A stretch of 64,000 nucleotides of DNA, taken from the NCBI GenBank assembly GCA_963665865.2, contig CAXXWF010000001.1, positions 806,001 to 870,000 of the forward strand, in the 5' to 3' direction. This stretch comes from PHAA01 sp963665865 (GTDB lineage: Bacteria > Bacillota > Syntrophomonadia > Syntrophomonadales > Syntrophomonadaceae). This document shows, piece after piece, positions 8,571 to 16,670 of the stretch (its first letter is position 1; the number at the start of each line of letters is the position of its first letter). Position numbers and translations under genes: made by a program. The notes under the pieces are model-generated. The model searched no databases and was not told the DNA's origin. It was given only the letters and a program-made list of their open reading frames with translations.

Positions 8571-8984
8571 ATGGATTTTACCAGAACATTATATTCATCA
8601 GGAGCACCTTTGGAAGAAAAAGTAGGCTACAGCCGGGTAGTTAAGGTTGGACCTTTCGTTTATGTGGGCGGCACAACTTCAGTACAACCGGATGGAACAG
8701 TCTTTGGTGAAGGCGATGGCTACGCCCAGACCAAATATATTTTGGAGAAAATGATTGCCTTTCTGGAAAAGGCCGGTTCTAATAAAAAAGAAATTATCAG
8801 GGTCAAAATGTATGTTACGGATATGTCCCGAACTTCCGAGTACCTACAGGCATATGCCGAGATTTTAAAAGAAATTAAGCCACTGTGCACGATGGTGGGA
8901 ATAGCTGCTTTAAATCGACCATCCCAATTGATCGAAATAGAAATCGATGCGGTAATTGGATCCCAAAATACTTCAATAGTCTAG
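8571..8984 (+). CDS. RidA/YjgF-family imine/enamine deaminase
   Basis: 137 residues of the RidA family, which hydrolyse reactive imines released by flavin-dependent amino-acid oxidation to the oxo acid and ammonia. The N-terminal part (YSRVVKVGPFVYVGGTTS) and C-terminal PSQLIEIEIDAVIG follow the family. The conserved arginine before the last strand is present as IIRVKMYVTDM. It is the last gene of the operon, directly before a strong terminator, and fits as the detoxifying step behind the dehydrogenase. Length normal. Confidence 0.85.
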   Translation: MDFTRTLYSSGAPLEEKVGYSRVVKVGPFVYVGGTTSVQPDGTVFGEGDGYAQTKYILEKMIAFLEKAGSNKKEIIRVKMYVTDMSRTSEYLQAYAEILKEIKPLCTMVGIAALNRPSQLIEIEIDAVIGSQNTSIV

Positions 8985-9018
8985 TTTATACTAAATCAAA
9001 TTTGCAAGCAGTTTGACA

Positions 9019-9055
9019 ATAGAGTCCTCGTAATAAAGCGAGGACTCTATTTATT
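9019..9055 (+). terminator. Rho-independent terminator of the amine/glutamate operon
   Basis: A perfect 12-bp stem ATAGAGTCCTCG / CGAGGACTCTAT with an 8-base loop, followed by TTATTTATT-like sequence, 35 bases after the ridA-like stop codon. It closes the plus-strand operon; the next two genes run the other way. The remaining bases to 9176 show nothing else recognisable. Confidence 0.9.
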
Positions 9056-9176
9056 AAGCATTATGCGGGAAATATCCTGCCAGCCGGACCATAACTTTTG
9101 CACCAAAAGAAAAGTGCATAGAACAAACGAATTTCTTTTGTAAAACGAGGAATTCTAACTTATTATGAAACGATAA

Positions 9177-9716
9177 TCATTGAGGCGAGGCATCCGACAA
9201 AGATTCTAAAGATAAATCAATAATTATCCATCGTGATTCTTCTTGATAAGCGGTAACGCGATAGAGGTAGCGGTCTCCTATTTCATAACAGTTGGTATAA
9301 ATGCGTTCGAGCACAACTTTGTCTGGGGATATTCGATGGATATTCATGTATGGTTTATCGGTAGTGGTTATAACCGGAATTGAATCAGTGGGGATAAGCG
9401 CCATCTTTCCTAATTCAGGAACCCACTGCAGATAATAATCAACCAGGGATTGAGCCATGGGCAGGGCGAAACCAGGAGTTAGATATTTAACTGCTGATTC
9501 GGGTTTATCGACACAGGTTAGAATCTGATAGTGGCCAATAGTATAAGTCTGATCCAGGAGAGATGTAAAAAGCGCATAGTCAGCAGTAATGTTGTCAAAA
9601 ATGAGATCAAAATCTTCAGTTTGCGGAGAGTATGACGCTTGAGGGGTCAAGGCGGCGGCTGGGAACAAAAGAGTGGTGATAACCGTAAACAACAGGACTG
9701 CAATAAGTCTGCGCAT
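9177..9716 (-). CDS. Secreted protein of unknown function
   Basis: 179 residues with a Sec signal peptide (MRRLIAVLLFTVITTLLFPAAA, likely cleaved after AAA or AALTPQA) and no lipobox cysteine. The mature part of about 155 residues is mixed alpha/beta with two cysteines (LTCVDKP, TNCYEIG) that could form a disulfide. I recognise no family. It is monocistronic on the minus strand with its own promoter and a hairpin over its ribosome site. Confidence 0.7.
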   Translation of the reverse strand: MRRLIAVLLFTVITTLLFPAAALTPQASYSPQTEDFDLIFDNITADYALFTSLLDQTYTIGHYQILTCVDKPESAVKYLTPGFALPMAQSLVDYYLQWVPELGKMALIPTDSIPVITTTDKPYMNIHRISPDKVVLERIYTNCYEIGDRYLYRVTAYQEESRWIIIDLSLESLSDASPQ

Positions 9717-9743
9717 CTAATGGTCTCCTTATCCGTATCTAAT

Positions 9744-9779
9744 GAGACCATTATAACAAAATGGAAATATATTACAAAT
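9744..9779 (-). promoter_or_regulatory. Sigma-A-type promoter for the secreted-protein gene
   Basis: On the minus strand TTGTAA, a 16-base spacer and a perfect TATAAT (about 9752-9757) stand about 35 bases before the start codon at 9716. The transcript start would fall at the edge of an 8-bp inverted repeat (9720-9727 / 9744-9751) that contains the AAGGAGACC ribosome site. Confidence 0.6.
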
Positions 9780-9819
9780 ACCAAAATCTCTATTTATCCG
9801 CGCAGGATTATAGTATTTT

Positions 9820-9854
9820 AACAGAAAATTGCAAAGACCGGGAAACCCGGTCTT
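9820..9854 (-). terminator. Terminator of degV
   Basis: A 9-bp stem AAGACCGGG / CCCGGTCTT with an AAA loop (9834-9854). Read on the minus strand it follows the degV stop by about 50 bases and continues into TTGCAATTTTCTGTT, a moderately T-rich tail. Confidence 0.7.
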
Positions 9855-9904
9855 AACTTGTTGACGAATTTGGCAAATGCAGCTGCTATCCTGATTTTTA
9901 TTTT

Positions 9905-10753
9905 CTATACTTCATAAAAACATACGGCCAGCAGCCCGGGCCCGGTATGAACCCCTAGAGCGGGACTAATATCGGAAAAAATAACTTCCCTAATATTAGG
10001 TAGCCGGCTTTTCAAATTGGCTAACAATTTCTCGCCTGCTTCCAGGGCACCGCCATGCATAACCGCTAAGTTGAACGGCCTGTCACCAACACTTTCAGTG
10101 ACAATTTCAATCAGTCTTTCAATCGACTTATTGCGTCCCCGGACTTTGGCATGGGTATAATATATGCCGTCGGTATTGACCCCGATAATTGGTTTCAAAT
10201 TAAGCAGCTCCCCCAGCATACCAGCGACAAGACCGATCCGGCCGCCTTTGCGCAGATATTCCAGGGTTTCTATTACATAATAAGCTCTAACCTTGGGCTG
10301 CAGAGCAGTCAGCTTTTCCAGGACTTTTTCATAACTGAGACCACTGAGGATGTTGCGAGCTGTATCCAAAACCATCCAGCCGGTAGCCATTGATAATGTT
10401 TTGGTATCAAAAACTTTAATAACGATGTCATCAAAGTCTTTAGCGGCCAGTTTCATCGCCTGATAGGTTCCAGACAATCCGCTGGACAATGCCAGCGCAA
10501 ACAGATGGGTAAAGCCTTCCTGGCGTACATTTTCAATAGCGGCTTTGATTTCCTGTATGTTAGGCTGGGAGGTGCTGGGAATTTCCCCTGGCATACGTTC
10601 ATAAACGGCCATGGGTTGTATATCAACACGATCAGAGTATTGCGCGTTGGGATAAATTATTTTCAGAGGAAGAATCCTGATTCCATACTCATCGACCAGC
10701 TTCTGCGGCAGATCACAGGCGCTGTCAGCTATTAAGGCAATCTTTTCTATCAA
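9905..10753 (-). CDS. degV: DegV-family fatty-acid-binding protein
   Basis: 282 residues, normal for the family. DegV/FakB proteins bind a fatty acid between two domains and, in FakA/FakB systems, present it for phosphorylation. Visible marks: IALIADSACDLP at the N-terminus, the EIPSTSQPNIQEI segment near 56 with the conserved TSQP lipid-site motif, GLSGTYQAMKLAA near 89 and ALGVHTGPGLLAVCFYE at the C-terminus. An AAGGAGTG ribosome site precedes the start. No FakA kinase gene is near, so the exact role is open. Confidence 0.9.
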   Translation of the reverse strand: MIEKIALIADSACDLPQKLVDEYGIRILPLKIIYPNAQYSDRVDIQPMAVYERMPGEIPSTSQPNIQEIKAAIENVRQEGFTHLFALALSSGLSGTYQAMKLAAKDFDDIVIKVFDTKTLSMATGWMVLDTARNILSGLSYEKVLEKLTALQPKVRAYYVIETLEYLRKGGRIGLVAGMLGELLNLKPIIGVNTDGIYYTHAKVRGRNKSIERLIEIVTESVGDRPFNLAVMHGGALEAGEKLLANLKSRLPNIREVIFSDISPALGVHTGPGLLAVCFYEV

Positions 10754-10878
10754 TTATTACACTCCTTTTATTACTCTGATCTCGCTCTTCAATAACAATT
10801 AGTATTTATTATTTTAGAACATTCATCCAAATTAGGCAAAAAAACAGCGCAACTTTATTGATGCAGCCAGTTATTAAC

Positions 10879-10907
10879 TTGACACTATTCTCTGAAAGAG
10901 ATAAAAT
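10879..10907 (+). promoter_or_regulatory. Sigma-A promoter of ylxM-ffh
   Basis: A textbook TTGACA (10879-10884), 17-base spacer, TAAAAT (10902-10907). Immediately downstream lies a perfect 10-bp inverted repeat CTGTGTAAAG / CTTTACACAG (10911-10920 / 10929-10938). It would fall at the start of the transcript and abuts the GGGGAG ribosome site, so it could be an operator or a 5' hairpin. Confidence 0.85.
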
Positions 10908-10952
10908 TTACTGTGTAAAGCAATTTAACTTTACACAGGGGAGTGAACCGCC

Positions 10953-11294
10953 ATGCTGGAAAAGATCAGTCATGTGGTATTGCTGAAGGATTTCTATGGA
11001 CCGTTGCTTACTGAGAAACAACAATATGTTTTACACATGCATTATGAAAACGATTGGTCACTTTCCGAGATTGCCAGCAGTATGAATACCAGCCGACAGG
11101 CGGTTTATGATTTATTGAAAAGATCCGAGAGTCTTTTAGAAGAGTATGAGCAGAAACTGGGATTAGTAGAGAAATTTCAGCAGACCCGTATCTACTTGGA
11201 CCAGTTGTCTATTCTCCTGGAAGAATCAGCTGTTGATAAGCGTTCGGTAAACCAGGCATTGAAAATATTAAAAGAACTTACCGGTTTACTCTAA
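10953..11294 (+). CDS. ylxM: YlxM/p13-family helix-turn-helix protein, SRP-associated
   Basis: 113 residues of the UPF0122/YlxM family, encoded directly upstream of ffh in most Firmicutes and shown in streptococci to assist the signal recognition particle. The sigma-70 region-4-like helix-turn-helix is visible (LTEKQQYVLHMHYENDWSLSEIASSMNTSRQAVYDLLKR). The C-terminal helix carries coiled-coil character. It is the first gene behind a strong promoter, 16 bases before ffh. Confidence 0.92.
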   Translation: MLEKISHVVLLKDFYGPLLTEKQQYVLHMHYENDWSLSEIASSMNTSRQAVYDLLKRSESLLEEYEQKLGLVEKFQQTRIYLDQLSILLEESAVDKRSVNQALKILKELTGLL

Positions 11295-11310
11295 AGAAAG
11301 GAGAGATATT

Positions 11311-12660
11311 GTGGCGTTTGAAGGATTGTCAGATCGCTTGCAAGAGGTTTTTCGGAAACTGCGCGGTAAAGGCAAAATATCAGAAGATGATATTAAACTG
11401 GCCATGAGAGAAGTACGGTTGGCTCTCCTGGAGGCTGATGTTAATTATAAGGTAGTCAAGACCTTTGTAGCAGCTGTCAGCGAGAGAGCAGTGGGTCAGG
11501 ATGTGCTGCAGAGTGTAACCCCTGGTCAACAAATTATCAAGATTGTTTATGATGAGATGGCCAAACTGATGGGGGCATCAGAAAATAAACTGCTTATGTC
11601 ATCCAAACCTCCTACTGTATTCATGGCGGTTGGATTGCAGGGGGCCGGCAAAACGACAACTGTAGCCAAATTGGCTAAAAACTCAATTAAGCAAGGACGC
11701 AGACCGCTTTTGGTTGCCTGTGATATATACCGTCCGGCCGCTGTAAAACAACTGCAAGTGCTGGGGGAACAAGTAGGAGCACCAGTATTCTCCATGGGAG
11801 AGACCAACCCAGTTGAGATTGCCCGCAACTCACTCGACTTTGCCAGGGCCAATAATCGCGACGTGGTGATAATAGACACCGCCGGCCGGCTGCATATTAA
11901 CGAAGAGTTAATGGGTGAGCTTAAAAATATTAAGCAAGCGGTTGACCCTCAGGAAATTCTTCTGGTTGTTGATGCCATGACCGGTCAGGATGCGGTTAAT
12001 GTGGCGGAAGCTTTCAATACCGATCTGGGTCTGACCGGGGTTATCCTGACCAAATTAGATGGGGATACGCGCGGTGGAGCAGCCCTGTCAGTCAAGGCGG
12101 TTACCGGCTGCCCCATTAAAATGGTGGGGATGGGTGAAAAACTGGATGCCCTGGAGGCATTTCATCCGGAAAGAATGGCTTCACGCATATTAGGGATGGG
12201 AGATATCTTAACCTTAGTGGAAAAGGCCCAGGAAAATTTTGATGAGAAGCAAGCCCGGGAAATGGAGAGAAAAATCCGTCAGCAAGAGTTTACTCTGGAA
12301 GACTTTCTCCAGCAAATGCAGCAGGTTCGCTCCATGGGGCCGCTGGAAGATTTGTTAGGCATGATTCCAGGTATGGGCAAACAATTGAAGGGCATGAAAG
12401 GTGAAATTGACGAAAAAGAACTTAGCCGCCTGGAAGCCATTATTAGATCCATGACCCCGCAGGAACGTCGCAATCCGCATATAATGAATGGCAGCCGCAA
12501 AAAAAGAGTTGCGCGCGGCAGTGGCTCCAAAGTACAGGAAGTCAACCGCCTGCTCAAGCAATTTGAGGATTCTCGCAAGCTAATGAAACAATTTACAGAT
12601 ATGGGCGGTAAGAAAGGCAAACGGCCGGGAATGCCCAATATAAAAATGCCATTTCAATAG
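11311..12660 (+). CDS. ffh: Signal recognition particle protein Ffh
   Basis: 449-residue SRP54 GTPase that binds signal sequences of nascent membrane proteins with 4.5S RNA. The N domain comes first, then the G domain: P-loop GLQGAGKTTT near 107, DTAGRLHINEELM near 189, TKLDGDTRGGAALS near 246. The methionine-rich M domain follows, with LEDFLQQMQQVRSMGPLEDLLGMIPGMG and RIARGSG-like VARGSGSKVQEVNRLL for SRP RNA binding. GTG start behind AAAGGAG. Complete, no oddities. Confidence 0.97.
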   Translation: MAFEGLSDRLQEVFRKLRGKGKISEDDIKLAMREVRLALLEADVNYKVVKTFVAAVSERAVGQDVLQSVTPGQQIIKIVYDEMAKLMGASENKLLMSSKPPTVFMAVGLQGAGKTTTVAKLAKNSIKQGRRPLLVACDIYRPAAVKQLQVLGEQVGAPVFSMGETNPVEIARNSLDFARANNRDVVIIDTAGRLHINEELMGELKNIKQAVDPQEILLVVDAMTGQDAVNVAEAFNTDLGLTGVILTKLDGDTRGGAALSVKAVTGCPIKMVGMGEKLDALEAFHPERMASRILGMGDILTLVEKAQENFDEKQAREMERKIRQQEFTLEDFLQQMQQVRSMGPLEDLLGMIPGMGKQLKGMKGEIDEKELSRLEAIIRSMTPQERRNPHIMNGSRKKRVARGSGSKVQEVNRLLKQFEDSRKLMKQFTDMGGKKGKRPGMPNIKMPFQ

Positions 12661-12664
12661 AAAA

Positions 12665-12690
12665 ATAGACGCGGATGACGGGGACTTACG
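12665..12690 (+). repeat. AATAGACGCGG interspersed repeat, copy 1 (short)
   Basis: AATAGACGCGGATGACGGGG followed by ACTTACG just after ffh. It matches the outer parts of the longer copies at 51310 and 53743 but lacks the inner TATATGAC part. It sits in the 116-base gap before rpsP. Confidence 0.6.
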
Positions 12691-12776
12691 TTATCTGTAC
12701 CTTGTTACTGAACCTCAATATAACTAGGACTAGGTACAGGTTATTATAAGTAGAGAATTTTCAAGGAGGTGAAAAC

Positions 12777-13043
12777 ATGGCAACAAAAATCAGACTGAAA
12801 AGGATGGGAGCTAAGAAAAACCCGTTTTATCGTATGGTGGTAGCAGATTCGAGAACACCCCGAGATGGGCGTTTTATTGAAGAAATAGGCTATTATGACC
12901 CGACCACCGATCCCGCAACCATAAAAATAGATGAAGAAAAAGCGCTTAAATGGTTGGGAACCGGGGCTAAGCCTTCTGATACTGCTAAATCGCTCTTGCA
13001 GAAGCAAGGAATAATTAGTAAGTTTGCGGCAAGCCGCAAGTAG
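12777..13043 (+). CDS. rpsP: 30S ribosomal protein S16
   Basis: 88 residues, complete and typical: N-terminus IRLKRMGAKKNPFYRMVVADSRTPRDGRFIEEIGYYDP, as in bacterial S16. CAAGGAGGTG lies 8 bases before the ATG. It heads the conserved block rpsP-khpA-rimM-trmD. Confidence 0.97.
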   Translation: MATKIRLKRMGAKKNPFYRMVVADSRTPRDGRFIEEIGYYDPTTDPATIKIDEEKALKWLGTGAKPSDTAKSLLQKQGIISKFAASRK

Positions 13044-13072
13044 TGAGAGCATAGCTGGGGGGTGTAACAATA

Positions 13073-13303
13073 GTGAAAGAACTCGTTGAGGTGATTGCCC
13101 GCTCATTGGTGGACAACCCGGAAGAAGTTAAGGTTATCGAGACCGAGAACGATAAATCAGTACTGCTGGAACTCCGGGTAGCGCCTGATGATATGGGTAA
13201 AGTTATAGGTAAGCAGGGGAAAATTGCTAAGTCAATTCGTACCCTAACTAAAGCTGCCGCAGCCAAAGCCGGTAAAAGAGTGGCTGTAGAGATAATGAGG
13301 TAG
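13073..13303 (+). CDS. khpA: KH-domain RNA-binding protein KhpA
   Basis: 76 residues with a single KH domain (MGKVIGKQGKIAKSIRTL contains the GxxG loop GKQG). KhpA (YlqC) is an RNA chaperone linked to cell division and elongation in Gram-positives, encoded between rpsP and rimM in most Firmicutes, as here. GTG start behind GGGGGGTG. Confidence 0.93.
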   Translation: MKELVEVIARSLVDNPEEVKVIETENDKSVLLELRVAPDDMGKVIGKQGKIAKSIRTLTKAAAAKAGKRVAVEIMR

Positions 13304-13341
13304 GATAATCTATAGGCACAGATAAGGTGGAGGTCTAATAA

Positions 13342-13866
13342 GTGGAATCCCAGGAATTGATTAAGGTTGGTAGAATAGTTGGAACCCACGGTCTCAAAGG
13401 GATGATAAAAGTAGAACCTTTAACCGATTTCCCAGAACGTTTCAAGACGGCCCAAAAGTTAAAAATCGGTCAGGGGAATGCCGCGAGGGAATTAACCCTG
13501 GAAAACTGTACTTTGCACCGGGGACAGCTATTGATGAAATTCAAAGAAATAGTGACTGTGGAAGAAGCAGTTAAATTCCGAGATAAGTTTATAAGTGTTA
13601 CTTCCGATGAGTTATATCCATTGCCGGATGGTTCGTATTATCAATTTCAACTGATTGGCATGCGGGTTGATGATTTAGAAAAGGGATATCTGGGACAATT
13701 GATTGATATTCTGGAAACTGGGGCCAATGATGTATACGTCGTAAAATCAGATGTCTATGGCGAAATTCTCATACCTGCTATTAAACAGGTTATCCATGAG
13801 GTGGATTTGACCAATAAGCATATGATGGTCCGACTGTTGCCCGGTTTGCTGGGTGAAGAAAAATGA
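13342..13866 (+). CDS. rimM: Ribosome maturation factor RimM
   Basis: 174 residues, assembly factor for the 30S head that binds S19. N-terminal RimM barrel starts KVGRIVGTHGLKGMIKVEPLTDFPERF; the C-terminal PRC barrel contains DVYVVKSDVYGEILIPAIKQVIHEVDL. GTG start with GGTGGAGG upstream. It overlaps trmD by 4 bases. Confidence 0.95.
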   Translation: MESQELIKVGRIVGTHGLKGMIKVEPLTDFPERFKTAQKLKIGQGNAARELTLENCTLHRGQLLMKFKEIVTVEEAVKFRDKFISVTSDELYPLPDGSYYQFQLIGMRVDDLEKGYLGQLIDILETGANDVYVVKSDVYGEILIPAIKQVIHEVDLTNKHMMVRLLPGLLGEEK

Positions 13867-14600
13867 TAATTGACATATTGACCCTATTCCCCAATATGTT
13901 TGTCTCACCATTTGATGAGAGCATTATTGCCCGAGCCCGCAGCCGCAAACTGGTTGATATTAATGCCATAAATATCAGGAATTACGCTCTGGACAAACAC
14001 CAACAGGTGGATGACTACCCTTATGGGGGCGGAGCGGGGATGGTAATGAAGGCCGACGTGTTGTCCCGGGCCATCGAAAGCGTAAAAAGGGAGAATTCTC
14101 TGGTGGTCTACCTTTCACCGCAAGGTAAAAGACTAGACCAGGAGAATGTTGTCCGGTTGGCAGGGCAATCACATTTGATTCTGCTATGTGGACATTATGA
14201 AGGCATTGACGAAAGAGTTATGGATCTGGTCGACGAAGAGCTCTCTGTTGGGGATTATGTTCTAAGTGGTGGTGAAATAGCGGCAATGATTGTGGTGGAT
14301 GCCGTGACTCGCTTAATTCCTGGAGTACTGGGCGATGAGAATTCTGCTCAGGAGGAGTCTTTTGGAACTGGTCTGCTGGAATATCCACATTACACCAGGC
14401 CGCGGAGTTTTAGAGATATGGATATACCGGAAGTTCTACTATCCGGACATCATGAGCGGATACGCTTGTGGCGCAAGAAGCTGAGTTTAAGGCGGACGTT
14501 ACTAAAACGACCTGACCTGCTGCTGGGGAGAGAATTCGATCCGGAAGAAAGAACATTGCTGGAAGAAATTCTATTTAGCGGGGAGAAAAAGACCAGGTGA
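13863..14600 (+). CDS. trmD: tRNA (guanine-N1)-methyltransferase TrmD
   Basis: 245 residues. SPOUT-fold enzyme that methylates G37 of tRNAs reading CNN codons with S-adenosylmethionine. The knot region is clear: LLCGHYEGIDERVMDLVDEE and SVGDYVLSGGEIAAMIVVDAVTRLIPGVLG, followed by LLEYPHYTRP. The substrate-binding segment YPYGGGAGMVMKAD is near 53. Overlaps both neighbours by 4 bases. Confidence 0.97.
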   Translation: MIIDILTLFPNMFVSPFDESIIARARSRKLVDINAINIRNYALDKHQQVDDYPYGGGAGMVMKADVLSRAIESVKRENSLVVYLSPQGKRLDQENVVRLAGQSHLILLCGHYEGIDERVMDLVDEELSVGDYVLSGGEIAAMIVVDAVTRLIPGVLGDENSAQEESFGTGLLEYPHYTRPRSFRDMDIPEVLLSGHHERIRLWRKKLSLRRTLLKRPDLLLGREFDPEERTLLEEILFSGEKKTR

Positions 14601-15175
14601 GAAAATCCAGAATATACATAGCCCTGCTGCATTATCCTATGTATAACAAGAGAATGGATACTGTGACAACTTCGATAACCAACTTGGATCTGCATGATAT
14701 TGCGCGAGCTGCCCGGACTTATGATGTAGACGGGTTTTATGTAGTACATCCTTCGACTAGTCAGCAGAAGTTAATTCTAGATATTTTGACTTATTGGCAG
14801 GATGGCTATGGAGGGCTTTATAACAGTGATCGCAAAGAAGCTTTCAATTTGGTTCGGATGGTCGACAGTTTGGAAAAAGCCACCCAGGCAATTGCGATGG
14901 CAACCGGTCAGAAAGTATATACAGTTGCTACCGATGCACGCCTTTACCCTAATACTATAAGCTACCGCCATTTAAAAACAGAGATATTCAATGAGGATAA
15001 GGTCTTTTTGCTGCTGTTTGGTACTGGTTGGGGCATGACCCAGGAGTTAATGGAACGCTGCGACTATATACTTGAACCGGTAGCCGGAGCCAGTGATTAT
15101 AATCATTTATCAGTTCGCAGCGCGGTTTCCATAATTATGGACAGGCTGCTAGGGGAATTCTGGTTTAAAGTATAG
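14597..15175 (+). CDS. SPOUT-like RNA methyltransferase family protein (Methyltrn_RNA_4 type)
   Basis: 192 residues of a family encoded directly behind trmD in many Clostridia. The N-terminus IYIALLHYPMYNKRMDTVTTSITNLDLHDIARAARTYDVDGFYVVHP and the late segment LLLFGTGWGMTQELMERCDYILEPVAG ... YNHLSVRSAVSIIMDRLLGE look like a SPOUT knot with a SAM-binding glycine loop. The substrate RNA is not known to me. GTG start overlaps trmD by 4 bases. Confidence 0.8.
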   Translation: MRKSRIYIALLHYPMYNKRMDTVTTSITNLDLHDIARAARTYDVDGFYVVHPSTSQQKLILDILTYWQDGYGGLYNSDRKEAFNLVRMVDSLEKATQAIAMATGQKVYTVATDARLYPNTISYRHLKTEIFNEDKVFLLLFGTGWGMTQELMERCDYILEPVAGASDYNHLSVRSAVSIIMDRLLGEFWFKV

Positions 15176-15182
15176 TTTTTTC

Positions 15183-15211
15183 TTGAGCTTAACCTTGGGC
15201 TGTGTTAAAAT
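15183..15211 (+). promoter_or_regulatory. Sigma-A promoter of rplS
   Basis: TTGAGC (15183-15188), 17-base spacer, TAAAAT (15206-15211), giving a leader of about 70 bases before the rplS start at 15288. Firmicute rplS genes often carry an L19 autoregulatory leader. The GC-rich segment TGCGCGCCTGCTGG before the ribosome site could belong to one, but I cannot prove the fold. Confidence 0.65.
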
Positions 15212-15287
15212 AGGCATGTTCTGTAATAAAGGTGGCGTTGCTTTGCAAAAAGGTGTATGCGCGCCTGCTGGAAGGAGGTTAGAAGAT

Positions 15288-15644
15288 ATGCAAGACATAA
15301 TTCGTTCAATTGAAGAAGAACATTATAGAAAAGATCTGCCGGTTTTTGGACCTGGTGACACTCTCAAAGTTCACGTCAAGGTAGTTGAGGGAACCAGGGA
15401 AAGAATTCAGGTATATGAAGGCATAGTTATGAAGATAAGGGGGGCTGGGCTTTCCAAGAACTTTACCGTTAGAAGAATTACTTACGGTGTAGCAGTGGAG
15501 AGAACATTCCTCATGAACTCACCTAAAATAGCTCAGATTGAGGTTACCAGGAAGGGTAAAGTTCGCAGAGCTAGACTCTTCTATCTGAGGGGCTTAACCG
15601 GTAAAAAAGCCAGGGTTAAAGAAAAGGGCAGATTTGCAAGATAG
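15288..15644 (+). CDS. rplS: 50S ribosomal protein L19
   Basis: 118 residues from the ATG at 15288, which follows GAAGGAGG at ideal spacing and gives the usual N-terminus MQDIIRSIEEEHYRKDLP. A longer in-frame extension to 15183 runs through the promoter and is not coding. Typical motifs GDTLKVHVKVVEGTRERIQVYEG and RRARLFYLRGLTGKKARVKE are present. A terminator follows. Confidence 0.97.
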   Translation: MQDIIRSIEEEHYRKDLPVFGPGDTLKVHVKVVEGTRERIQVYEGIVMKIRGAGLSKNFTVRRITYGVAVERTFLMNSPKIAQIEVTRKGKVRRARLFYLRGLTGKKARVKEKGRFAR

Positions 15645-15652
15645 AGTTGGGA

Positions 15653-15684
15653 AGAGGATACCGAGGGGTATTCTCTTTTTTTCT
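15653..15684 (+). terminator. Terminator of rplS
   Basis: Stem AGAGGATACC / GGTATTCTCT (one G-U pair) with a short loop, followed by eight T residues, 8 bases after the rplS stop. Confidence 0.88.
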
Positions 15685-15743
15685 TAGAAGACAGAGAACC
15701 GTCCCCCCGTTTCCCTGTCCCCCTACACTGGAGGTGGAATTTC

Positions 15744-16580
15744 GTGTCGATAAACTGGTATCCCGGACATATGGTGAAAGCCAAAAAAGAAATACAAGAA
15801 AACTTGAAACTGGTGGATATTGTGACTATGTTGTTGGATGCTCGGGCGCCCTTTTCTTGCCGAAATTCCGATCTGGAGAGAATATGCCAGCATAAAAAAT
15901 TGCTGGTTGTTTTAAACAAAATGGATTTGGCGTCGCCGGAGGCAACCAGGCTGTATGCCGCCCGCTTGCGGGAAGAAGGTTTGATGGCAGTGGCTATTGA
16001 TTCCACCAGTGCCAAGGGCTTACCTGACGTAATCCAGGCGATAAAAACCATATATCAGCCGGCTGCAGCCGAAATGGTGCAGAAGGGGCGCAGGATTAGG
16101 GCTGCCCGGGTTATGGTCGTAGGAGTGCCTAACATAGGCAAGTCTACTTTTCTGAACTGTCTGGTGGGGAAGAAGATGGCTCAAACTGGAGCGAAGCCAG
16201 GGATCACCAGGGGCAAACAATGGGTACGGGTGAGAGAAGACATTGAGTTGATGGATACCCCGGGGCTCATGTGGCCTAAGGTTGAAGGGGAAGAGCAGGG
16301 GCTCAAACTGGCTCTCTTAAATATAGTTGGGGAAAATGCCTATGAAGAATATGAGGTAGCCCTTTATTTGCTCAGGATCCTGCAAGAAAAAGCGCCGGAG
16401 GTTTTGCTGAACAAGTTAAAGGTAAGTGATGCAGGACAAAGCCTGGAAGAATTACTGAATGAAATTGCTCGCCAGCGCGGTCATTTACTCAAAGCCGGAG
16501 CTCTTGACCTAGGTAAAACGTGTACGTCACTTCTGAATGATTTTCGTAAGGGCAAACTTGGCCGTCTCAGCCTGGACTAG
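15744..16580 (+). CDS. rbgA: Ribosome biogenesis GTPase YlqF/RbgA
   Basis: 278 residues. Circularly permuted GTPase needed for late 50S assembly. Permuted motif order: NKMD (VVLNKMDLASP near 54) comes before the P-loop GVPNIGKSTFLN near 127 and DTPGLMWPK near 172. N-terminus INWYPGHMVKAKKEIQENLKLVDIVTMLLDARAPFSCRN is diagnostic. GTG start behind GGAGGTGG. The preceding gap has a degenerate half of the GGGGACGG repeat (15694-15724). Confidence 0.96.
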   Translation: MSINWYPGHMVKAKKEIQENLKLVDIVTMLLDARAPFSCRNSDLERICQHKKLLVVLNKMDLASPEATRLYAARLREEGLMAVAIDSTSAKGLPDVIQAIKTIYQPAAAEMVQKGRRIRAARVMVVGVPNIGKSTFLNCLVGKKMAQTGAKPGITRGKQWVRVREDIELMDTPGLMWPKVEGEEQGLKLALLNIVGENAYEEYEVALYLLRILQEKAPEVLLNKLKVSDAGQSLEELLNEIARQRGHLLKAGALDLGKTCTSLLNDFRKGKLGRLSLD

Positions 16581-16585
16581 AGAGA

Positions 16586-16654
16586 AGATGCAAGTGGGGA
16601 CGGTTCTTGCCTTGCGGGTTTCCCGCAAGGCAAGAACCGTCCTCACTTGCATCT
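16586..16654. repeat. 33-bp-arm palindrome of the GGGGACGGTTCT family, also terminator-like
   Basis: Arms 16586-16618 and 16622-16654 are complementary over 33 bases with one mismatch, around a TTT loop. The core GGGGACGGTTCTTG is shared with the palindrome at 35591. It lies 5 bases after rbgA and 16 bases before the end of convergent cstA, so it may stop transcription from both sides although there is no T run. Confidence 0.9.
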
Positions 16655-16670
16655 AAGTGAATGACTGGCG

